A stretch of 5,311 nt of DNA from Pseudomonadota bacterium (GTDB taxonomy: Bacteria; Pseudomonadota; Alphaproteobacteria; Rhizobiales; Hyphomicrobiaceae). A model generated the notes under the pieces. The model was not told where the DNA came from, made no database searches, and was given only the letters and a program-made list of their open reading frames with translations. Shown here piece after piece: positions 1-4,865 of the stretch. The position numbers and the translations under genes were made by a program. Position 1 is the stretch's first letter, and each line of letters starts with the position of its first letter. The stretch is taken from assembly GCA_021816505.1 (NCBI GenBank), contig JAKAXS010000229.1, forward strand, positions 1 to 5,311. The letters run 5' to 3'.

Positions 1-797
1 GGAATAAGCTTGCGTGCATCCGTCTCGCGCAGGGTCTCGGCGGTGATGTCTTCATTCAGCAACAGTTTTATCCAATCCAGCAACTCGGATGTGGATGGCT
101 TCTTCTTGAGGCCGGGAACGTCGCGCAGCTCGTAGAAAACGCGCATCGATTCGGCGACGAGGCGGCCCTTGAGGTTCGGGAAATGGACCTCGATGATGGC
201 GCGCATCGTCTCCTCGTCGGGAAACTTGATGTAGTGGAAGAAACACCGGCGCAGGAACGCGTCCGGCAGCTCCTTCTCGTTGTTTGATGTGATGATGACG
301 ATCGGCCTGTTGTGCGCCTTGATCGTTTCCCCCGTCTCGTAGACGTAGAACTCCATGCGGTCGAGTTCCTGCAACAGGTCGTTGGGGAACTCGATGTCGG
401 CCTTGTCGATCTCGTCGATCAGCAGCACCGGCCGGCGATCCATCTGGAACGCCTCCCAAAGCTTGCCGCGCTTGATGTAGTTGCGGATGTCCTTGACGCG
501 CTCGTCGCCCAGCTGGCTGTCGCGCAGGCGGGAAACGGCGTCGTACTCGTAGAGGCCCTGCTGGGCCTTCGTGGTCGATTTGATATGCCACTCGATGATG
601 GGGGCACCCAGGGCCCGGGCGACCTCCAGAGCCAGCACCGTTTTGCCCGTTCCCGGCTCGCCCTTGACGAGGAGGGGGCGCTCCAGCGCGATCGCCGCAT
701 TTACGGCCACTTTCAAATCGTCGGTCGCGACGTAGTCTGCGGTTCCGACGAACGACTTGTCGCTGCCCTTGCCCGACATTCCTGGGGATTTTGCCAT
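1..797 (-). CDS. MoxR-family AAA+ ATPase, C-terminus beyond the window
   Basis: Translating the minus strand from the ATG at 797 gives 265 uninterrupted codons running off the left edge. AAA+ motifs appear in order: Walker A GEPGTGKT (residues 46-53), Walker B VLLIDEID (124-131), a sensor-1-like TSNN (170-173), an arginine-finger-like DAFLRRC (179-185), and a sensor-2-region stretch KKPSTSELLDW (about 232-242). This pattern fits the MoxR branch (COG0714), soluble hexameric ATPases that act as chaperones or remodelers, usually with a von Willebrand factor A protein encoded just downstream. That partner would lie outside the window, so the specific client is unknown. The family is normally about 280-330 residues, so only a short C-terminal part is missing. 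The start is uncertain: the ATG at 797 has only a weak purine stretch upstream, and an in-frame ATG at 779 would remove six residues. The gene is transcribed divergently from dksA. The family call is secure; the biological role is not. Confidence 0.93.
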   Translation of the reverse strand, partial: MAKSPGMSGKGSDKSFVGTADYVATDDLKVAVNAAIALERPLLVKGEPGTGKTVLALEVARALGAPIIEWHIKSTTKAQQGLYEYDAVSRLRDSQLGDERVKDIRNYIKRGKLWEAFQMDRRPVLLIDEIDKADIEFPNDLLQELDRMEFYVYETGETIKAHNRPIVIITSNNEKELPDAFLRRCFFHYIKFPDEETMRAIIEVHFPNLKGRLVAESMRVFYELRDVPGLKKKPSTSELLDWIKLLLNEDITAETLRETDARKLI

Positions 798-932
798 TCT
801 CTGCTTTCGTTCGCGCCGTCCGGGCCGGACCTTAGGGGGAGGGGCGCCCACGGGCAACCGACGGACCTTGCGCCCTGGCGTCACGGCCCCGCCACGCGAT
901 TCGCGGTATTCAGACTAAACGTGTGGATCTGC

Positions 933-960
933 TTGACTTTTGATGGTCGGGGCGTCAATA
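933..960 (+). promoter_or_regulatory. Candidate sigma-70-type promoter for dksA
   Basis: TTGACT at 933-938 matches five of six bases of the TTGACA -35 consensus. The -10 side is weak: TCAATA at 955-960 (16-bp spacer) is a poor match, although alphaproteobacterial -10 elements are often degenerate. Initiation here would leave a leader of roughly 70 nt before the GTG start of dksA. This is an inference from one good hexamer and position. Confidence 0.25.
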
Positions 961-989
961 GGTGCGCACAAATTTGCCGGCCTAGCCAC

Positions 990-1043
990 ATGTATCGAGG
1001 GGCCAATGCGCGGCGAAACCCGGTGTCGCGGAGGCCTATGTGA
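990..1043 (+). other. Possible 17-codon leader ORF overlapping the dksA start
   Basis: An ATG at 990 opens 17 sense codons (peptide MYRGANARRNPVSRRPM) ending in TGA at 1041-1043. That stop overlaps the dksA GTG start in a GTGA arrangement, the form often seen in translational coupling. No Shine-Dalgarno sequence is visible before the ATG, and the same frame stays open far upstream on the strand opposite the ATPase gene, so the overlap may be chance. It is recorded only as a possibility. Confidence 0.12.
1030..1034 (+). promoter_or_regulatory. Ribosome binding site fixing the dksA GTG start
   Basis: GGAGG at 1030-1034 is a near-perfect Shine-Dalgarno core, five bases before the GTG at 1040. 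The overlapping ATG at 1038 is followed at once by TGA and cannot start a protein. The site therefore supports the long form of DksA, including its basic tail, over initiation at the internal ATG at 1403. Confidence 0.75.
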
Positions 1044-1768
1044 CCAGGCGCGATGACAAGAAAAGGTCTGCTTCGAAGGCGGGAGCGAAGCTATCAATTC
1101 GATCCAAGGCGGCGCGCGTGACGGCCGCCAAAGCAAAAAAATCGCCGGCCAAAACGGCGGCGGCAAAAACCGGTGGCAGCAAATCGAGCCGTAAGCTTCC
1201 GGCCAAGGCGGTCAAGAAACCTGCCAAGGTCGTGCGCGCTTCGGCATTGCGGACAAAGACGGCACCCGCTAAACGGGCGCCCGTCAAAGAGACTGTCAGC
1301 AATCAAGCCAAGAGGGTTCAGAGCAAAGTGGCTGCGACGCTGAAAACAAGCAAACCGATCGTGCTTCCGCCGGACTACGTCCCGTCGGAATCCGAGCCGT
1401 TCATGAACGAGAAGCACCGGATGTATTTCCGGCAGAAGCTGCTGAATTGGAAGGAAGACATCATTCGGCAGACCAAGGAAACGCTGGTCGGCCTGCATGA
1501 CGATTCTACCCAGCATGCCGACATCGCCGACCGCGCCACGTCCGAGACGGACCGCGCGCTCGAACTGCGCTCGCGCGACCGCCAGCGCAAGCTGATCTCC
1601 AAGATCGACGCCGCCTTGGCGCGTATCGAGGATGGCAGCTACGGGTACTGCGAGGAAACGGGCGAGCCGATCGGCCTCAAGCGGCTGGATGCCCGCCCGA
1701 TCGCCACGCTGTCTCTGGAAGCGCAGGAGCGGCACGAGCGTCGCGAGCGCGTTTACCGCGAGGATTGA
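1040..1768 (+). CDS. dksA: DksA-type RNA polymerase-binding regulator with Lys/Ala-rich N-terminal extension
   Basis: The 242-residue product has two parts. Residues about 106-242 are a standard alphaproteobacterial DksA. It has a coiled coil, a tip motif DIADRAT (161-167) matching the DxxDRA loop that enters the RNA polymerase secondary channel, and a C-terminal globular segment YGYCEETGEPIGLKRLDARP (201-220). DksA works with ppGpp to adjust transcription initiation in the stringent response. Only one cysteine (C204) remains of the four that bind zinc in E. coli DksA; this reduced form is known in alphaproteobacteria. Residues 1-105 are low-complexity and strongly basic, with 23 Lys, 10 Arg and only 3 acidic residues, and PAK motifs at 36-38, 54-56, 61-63 and 76-78, resembling histone-H1-like tails. 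Ordinary family members are about 140 residues. The GTG start is backed by GGAGG five bases upstream. The internal ATG at 1403 (M122) would cut into the conserved PFMNE region. A strong hairpin follows the stop. Confidence 0.93.
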   Translation: MTRRDDKKRSASKAGAKLSIRSKAARVTAAKAKKSPAKTAAAKTGGSKSSRKLPAKAVKKPAKVVRASALRTKTAPAKRAPVKETVSNQAKRVQSKVAATLKTSKPIVLPPDYVPSESEPFMNEKHRMYFRQKLLNWKEDIIRQTKETLVGLHDDSTQHADIADRATSETDRALELRSRDRQRKLISKIDAALARIEDGSYGYCEETGEPIGLKRLDARPIATLSLEAQERHERRERVYRED

Positions 1769-1780
1769 TCACACTTATCG

Positions 1781-1815
1781 ATCGAGCCGAAGTCCGTGTC
1801 GGACTCCGGCTCGAT
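1781..1815. terminator. Shared terminator hairpin between convergent dksA and chemoreceptor genes
   Basis: ATCGAGCCG (1781-1789) pairs with CGGCTCGAT (1807-1815). After one A/C mismatch, AGTCCG (1791-1796) pairs with CGGACT (1800-1805) around a TGT loop. The 15 paired bases sit 12 bases after the dksA stop and 18 bases beyond the receptor stop on the other strand. On the plus strand a modest T-rich stretch follows (about 1819-1827). On the minus strand there is no clear T-run, so termination in that direction is less certain. Confidence 0.72.
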
Positions 1816-1833
1816 GTCGTTTGATTTCCAGGA

Positions 1834-3507
1834 TCAGGCCGCCTGCACGGTCCTGATGAAGGCTTCGACTTCCGAGCGAAGGCTGGAACTGTCGCTGGAC
1901 AAACGCCTCGCCGAGGCCAGAACCTCTCCGGACGCGGATCCCGTGTCGTTGGCCCCACGGCTGACGTTGGTGATGTTGCAGGCGACTTCCGTCGTGCCCT
2001 TCGCCGCTTCCATCACATTGCGGCTGATCTCGCGGGTCGTGGCGCCCTGCTGTTCGACGGCGGCGGCGATCGCACCGGAGATTTCCGACATGCGGTCGAT
2101 CGTTTCCGTGATCTCGCCGATCGCCGTGACGGCGTCGCTCGTCGCCGCCTGCATCGTTGAAATCTGCTCGGAGATTTCGTTGGTCGCTTTCGCCGTTTGC
2201 TCGGCGAGCTGTTTGACCTCCTGAGCCACGACGGCAAAGCCCTTGCCGGCCTCACCCGCGCGCGCCGCCTCGATCGTCGCGTTGAGCGCCAGAAGGTTGG
2301 TCTGGCCGGCAATGCTGTTGATCAAGGTGATGACGTCGCCGATGCGGCTCGCTGAGGACGAGAGATCGTTGACGCGTTGATTGGTCGTCGCAGCCTGCCC
2401 CACAGCGCGCTGGGCGATCTGGCTGCTATGCTGCACTTGACGGCTGATCTCGTCGACCGTCGCGGCGAGTTCCTCGGCGGCGGCGGCCACGCCTTGTACG
2501 TTGGCCGACGTCTGCTCCGATGCCGCCGCTACGATGCCGGATTGGGCCTGCGTCGACTCGGCTGTCTTCGTCAGCGAGCCGGCCGCATGTTCCAACTCTT
2601 GCGCAGTCGACGAGACGGTTTCGACGATCCCGCCGACGGTGCTCCGGAACTTCTGCGCCAAGGCATTCATCTCGGATTTGCGCGCTTCCGCCGTTGCGCG
2701 TTCGGTTTCCACCTGCTGTTCGCGCAGGCGCTGCATGGCTTCCGCATTGTCCTTGAAGACCTGGACGGACGCTGCCATCGCGCCGATTTCATCTCTGCGG
2801 TCGGTGCCGGCAACTGTCAGGTTCAGGTCTCCGTCGGCAAGCCGGCGCATGCATGTCGTAATGCCGGCGAGCGGTCTGATGACGCCGTACAACGCGGTCC
2901 AGGCTGCAAATATCGCGCTGCCGATCGCGACGAGGAGACTGGCCAGCCCAGACCAGCCCGCCAGCACGAATGCGTCCGAAGTTTTGTGATGAACCTGTTC
3001 GGCAACCTTGATCTGAAGCTCAACCAGCTTACTGACGCTGTCGCTCACCGGCTCGATGGACGGGTACAGTTCGGTCCGTACAAAATTGTCCAAGGCCGCT
3101 TGATCGTGCGCGCGCAGGATAGCGAGGACACGGGCAGTCGCCGCGTCGCTCAACTTCATGTTGCGTTCCGCTTCGGCTGCGAGTTGGCGTTCCTCGGCTT
3201 CCATGTAGGTCGCCATGTACGCCTTCCACTGTTCGGCGATCCCGGATGAAGCCTTGGAGATCGCATCGATGCCCTGTTCCCAGGACAATCCGCCGTTGCG
3301 CACCTTATGCGTCGCGTCGACGATGTTGACGGCATAGAGATCGGCAACGACCTTCAGATCGCGAAGCGGTTTGACACGATCCTGATAGACCGTTTCCAGG
3401 CCGTTCTCCGCGGTGACGGCCGCCAAGTATCCCGTCGTCGCTACGGCCGCCAGTGAAAGGCAGAGCAAGCCAAGCGATGTGAAGAGTTTTCCCTTGATCG
3501 TTCGCAT
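1834..3507 (-). CDS. Methyl-accepting chemotaxis protein, two membrane segments
   Basis: This 557-residue protein has the classic transmembrane chemoreceptor plan. A first hydrophobic segment (about 8-31) and a second (about 180-210) flank a periplasmic, mostly helical region of some 150 residues, probably a four-helix-bundle sensor. A HAMP linker follows at about 211-265 (RPLAGITTCMRRLADGDLNL, then DEIGAMA). The long cytoplasmic coiled coil has the highly conserved hairpin tip that docks CheA and CheW at about 399-438, including NLLALNATIEAARAGEAGKG. The C-terminus, EVEAFIRTVQAA, lacks the NWETF-like CheR/CheB tether, as is common in alphaproteobacteria. The receptor would signal periplasmic ligands to a CheA/CheW array; the ligand cannot be read from the sequence. 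No che genes adjoin it, so it is an orphan receptor. ATG at 3507 is the only plausible start, with a weak ribosome site. Its stop faces the hairpin shared with dksA. Confidence 0.95.
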   Translation of the reverse strand: MRTIKGKLFTSLGLLCLSLAAVATTGYLAAVTAENGLETVYQDRVKPLRDLKVVADLYAVNIVDATHKVRNGGLSWEQGIDAISKASSGIAEQWKAYMATYMEAEERQLAAEAERNMKLSDAATARVLAILRAHDQAALDNFVRTELYPSIEPVSDSVSKLVELQIKVAEQVHHKTSDAFVLAGWSGLASLLVAIGSAIFAAWTALYGVIRPLAGITTCMRRLADGDLNLTVAGTDRRDEIGAMAASVQVFKDNAEAMQRLREQQVETERATAEARKSEMNALAQKFRSTVGGIVETVSSTAQELEHAAGSLTKTAESTQAQSGIVAAASEQTSANVQGVAAAAEELAATVDEISRQVQHSSQIAQRAVGQAATTNQRVNDLSSSASRIGDVITLINSIAGQTNLLALNATIEAARAGEAGKGFAVVAQEVKQLAEQTAKATNEISEQISTMQAATSDAVTAIGEITETIDRMSEISGAIAAAVEQQGATTREISRNVMEAAKGTTEVACNITNVSRGANDTGSASGEVLASARRLSSDSSSLRSEVEAFIRTVQAA

Positions 3508-3606
3508 TGTTAAGCGCCCATGGCCGAATGTTGTTGTAAAGAAAGTCCCACAACAGATTGAATACGAGGTTAATTTTTTAATCCTATTTGGTCAGATCGG
3601 ATCTTC

Positions 3607-3635
3607 TTGGAGCTGCGGAAGGGCGCGGTCATTAT
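3607..3635 (+). promoter_or_regulatory. Candidate promoter for secG
   Basis: TTGGAG (3607-3612) and CATTAT (3630-3635) are separated by exactly 17 bases. The -35 keeps the conserved TTG and the -10 matches four of six consensus bases. The expected transcript would start near 3642 with a leader of about 78 nt containing the small hairpins at 3642-3661. This is inference from spacing and partial consensus. Confidence 0.38.
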
Positions 3636-3641
3636 TGCCTA

Positions 3642-3661
3642 GCGAACCAGGTTCGCCTGGT
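3642..3661 (+). promoter_or_regulatory. Two overlapping, mutually exclusive hairpins in the predicted secG leader
   Basis: GCGAAC-CAG-GTTCGC can fold using 3642-3656. Alternatively ACCAGG-TTCG-CCTGGT can fold using 3646-3661, with a TTCG tetraloop. The two share bases and cannot form together. The pairing is visible directly; any regulatory role is speculative. Confidence 0.3.
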
Positions 3662-3709
3662 GTAGAAGCCCACGTCTCCAATCCATCGTCGTTCGGCTCT
3701 CGAGAGCTT

Positions 3710-3713
3710 AGGG
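3710..3713 (+). promoter_or_regulatory. Ribosome binding site of secG
   Basis: AGGG at 3710-3713 lies six bases before the ATG at 3720, a workable Shine-Dalgarno spacing. It supports that start, which also gives SecG its expected short N-terminus before the first membrane helix. Confidence 0.55.
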
Positions 3714-3719
3714 TTCGTT

Positions 3720-4112
3720 ATGGCCAACGTATTGCTCGTCATTCACCTCATGATCGCCGCCGGCCTTGTGGCCGTGGTGCTGCTGCAGAAGTCCGAGGGC
3801 GGTGCTCTCGGCATCGGCGGTGGCGGCGGAGGCGGTGGCTTTTTGACCGGGCGTGGTACGGCCAACCTGTTGACGCGCGTAACGGCTGCTCTGGCTGCGG
3901 CTTTCTTCTGCACCAGCATCCTGCTCACCATCATTAGCGGCCGCGGTGGCGAAGCGGGCCGCTCGCTGCTCGACAGCGCACCGGCTGCGGCTCCCGCCGG
4001 CCAGACCACCGCGCCCGGCACGCCGCCGTCCGCGGATGCGCCGTCCGCCACGCCGGCTCCTGCCGACAGCCCGGCCCCGGGCCAGGGCGGCATTCTCGAC
4101 AAGCTGAAGTAG
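3720..4112 (+). CDS. secG: Protein-export membrane protein SecG
   Basis: The 130-residue product is the SecG subunit of the SecYEG inner-membrane translocon, which assists SecA-driven export. It shows the SecG plan: a first membrane helix from about residue 3 to 22, the conserved loop LLQKSEGGALG (21-31), a glycine-rich stretch, then GRGTANLLTRVTA (44-56) and a second helix (about 54-72). The loop contains eight consecutive glycines (33-40). After the second helix comes a disordered Ala/Pro/Ser-rich tail (about 84-122) ending GGILDKLK; such tails are common in alphaproteobacterial SecG and explain why it is longer than the enterobacterial protein. In many alphaproteobacteria secG lies between tpiA and pyrG. 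Here the upstream neighbour is a divergent chemoreceptor and a lipoprotein gene separates it from pyrG. A GC-rich hairpin follows the stop. Confidence 0.95.
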   Translation: MANVLLVIHLMIAAGLVAVVLLQKSEGGALGIGGGGGGGGFLTGRGTANLLTRVTAALAAAFFCTSILLTIISGRGGEAGRSLLDSAPAAAPAGQTTAPGTPPSADAPSATPAPADSPAPGQGGILDKLK

Positions 4113-4116
4113 CCTT

Positions 4117-4137
4117 CCGCCCGCCCTCAACGGGCGG
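4117..4137 (+). terminator. GC-rich hairpin just after secG
   Basis: CCGCCCG (4117-4123) pairs perfectly with CGGGCGG (4131-4137) around a seven-base loop, four bases past the secG stop. No T-run follows, so it is not a textbook intrinsic terminator. It may be a weak terminator, a 3'-end stabiliser, or allow partial read-through into the lipoprotein gene. Confidence 0.45.
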
Positions 4138-4155
4138 CGCAAGGGCACAGAAATA

Positions 4156-4183
4156 GCGGTGACTGTTACATTGCAGTCATCGC
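4156..4183. promoter_or_regulatory. 28-bp inverted repeat upstream of the lipoprotein gene
   Basis: GCGGTGACTG (4156-4165) and CAGTCATCGC (4174-4183) form a 10-bp stem with one G-T pair around the 8-base loop TTACATTG. It lies 45 bases before the GTG start of the next gene and 19 bases beyond the secG hairpin. It could be an operator for a dimeric regulator or an RNA hairpin. No T-tract follows, which argues against a terminator. Confidence 0.4.
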
Positions 4184-4228
4184 CAGTGCCGCTGCGCGGG
4201 TCCATCGTCGCCTCGAAATGGGGACAGG

Positions 4229-4762
4229 GTGATAGGAATGGGCGGGCGATCGCGGCTAGTGAGCTTCGTGCTGACGGGGACCAGCGCCATCGTTCTCCTG
4301 GGCTGCGCGGGAACAGACCTTTCCACGGGTTCCATCGCGCCGTATGAGGCCGCCAACAATTTCTATCCGTACGGCTATCGGGATTCGGTGATCGCCGAGA
4401 ACCAGCATCAGGTCAGCGCCAGCGGCACCGCCACGGCATCCAAAGCGCGCCTTGAGAAGATCGCCTTGCGCAGGGCCGCGGAAATCGGCGTCGAGAAGAG
4501 AAAGAAATTCCTGCAGCTCGGCTCCGCGTCGCACGGCGTGACGTGCACCAAGAAGCAGGCGATGACCCACAAGGGTCGTGAAACGCCGGCTGGCGCCCGT
4601 TCCACGGTGACGGTGGACGTCGCTTTCGCCGACACCGCCATTGACTCCAGCTACCGCGAGACGAAGGCGGCACTTGAGGAATTCAAGACGGCGCTCGACG
4701 CGGATACGTCCACCGCCGATCCTGCCGAGGCCGAAGCGCTCAAAGCGCAATGCGGCGTTTAA
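4229..4762 (+). CDS. Predicted small lipoprotein of unknown function
   Basis: The 177-residue product begins with a lipoprotein signal: basic residues (R7, R9), a hydrophobic core (about 10-24) and the lipobox LLGC (23-26), predicting lipidation at C26. Alanine at +2 suggests outer-membrane sorting by the Lol rule. The mature part has a Tyr-rich patch YPYGYRDS (46-53), a helix with LRRAAEIGVEK (80-90), a strand-like TVTVDVAF (126-133) and a charged, probably helical C-terminus. The layout of a GY motif, a short strand, then RAAE followed by a KF residue pair faintly recalls the small CC0125/CC1285-type lipoproteins of alphaproteobacteria, but I cannot confirm this. C106 and C175 could form a periplasmic disulfide. 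The GTG at 4229 and the ATG at 4238 are both possible starts; the ATG has AGGG eight bases upstream, and the signal peptide is intact either way. It lies between secG and pyrG with no terminator before pyrG. Confidence 0.82.
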   Translation: MIGMGGRSRLVSFVLTGTSAIVLLGCAGTDLSTGSIAPYEAANNFYPYGYRDSVIAENQHQVSASGTATASKARLEKIALRRAAEIGVEKRKKFLQLGSASHGVTCTKKQAMTHKGRETPAGARSTVTVDVAFADTAIDSSYRETKAALEEFKTALDADTSTADPAEAEALKAQCGV

Positions 4763-4865
4763 TCTTCGACTGACCAGTCCACGCGCCGCTGCAACTTGAA
4801 ACGATCGGGGATGAGGCAAAATTACCGCTTCGAATCGTGAGCTTGCGGCCTTATGTTCAAAGCCC
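4763..4865 (+). promoter_or_regulatory. Spacer before pyrG with a weak candidate promoter
   Basis: TTGAAA at 4796-4801 resembles a -35 element and is followed, after 16-17 bases, by an AT-rich patch (4818-4824) that could serve as a degenerate -10. There is also a short dyad GACTG-AC-CAGTC at 4768-4779. No terminator hairpin with a T-run is visible after the lipoprotein gene, so read-through into pyrG is possible. No clear Shine-Dalgarno sequence precedes the pyrG ATG. All of this is low-strength inference. Confidence 0.25.

Larger units (their letters stand above)
798..1039. promoter_or_regulatory. Divergent intergenic spacer between the MoxR ATPase gene and dksA
   Basis: This 242-bp spacer must carry the start signals for both divergent genes. 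It contains a perfect dyad with 6-bp arms, GTCCGG and CCGGAC around one central G (818-830), close to the ATPase start. A candidate -35 element for dksA lies at 933-938. No RNA gene or well-supported protein-coding gene is visible. Promoter activity is inferred from the layout rather than from strong consensus matches. Confidence 0.45.
3508..3719. promoter_or_regulatory. Divergent intergenic spacer between chemoreceptor and secG
   Basis: This 212-bp spacer separates two outward-reading genes. Its receptor-proximal part (about 3530-3600) is clearly more AT-rich than the surrounding genes, as expected for promoter DNA. It includes TTAA-TTTT-TTAA at about 3571-3582 and a perfect dyad AGATC-G-GATCT at 3594-3604 that could bind a regulator. 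I found no confident promoter for the receptor strand and no match to a flagellar sigma-28 consensus. The secG-proximal part holds a candidate promoter and two small overlapping hairpins. No tRNA or small protein gene is supported. Confidence 0.5.

Noticed and set aside
818..830. Perfect dyad GTCCGG-G-CCGGAC as a terminator or operator
   Set aside because: A one-base loop cannot form a real hairpin, and short GC dyads are frequent in DNA of this composition; it is noted only as part of the spacer.
312..1043. A 243-codon open frame on the plus strand across the ATPase gene and the spacer
   Set aside because: It lies largely antisense to a MoxR gene with intact, ordered AAA+ motifs. Its translation shows no recognisable domain and is typical of the mirror frame in GC-rich DNA.
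2377..3249. A 290-codon plus-strand frame inside the chemoreceptor gene
   Set aside because: It is antisense to the conserved HAMP and signalling regions of the receptor, shows no domain features and has no ribosome site of note.
3640..3700. A tRNA-like look to the GGTTCGCC stretch upstream of secG
   Set aside because: No acceptor stem, anticodon arm or correctly placed D arm can be built around it; the TTCG is better explained as a hairpin loop.
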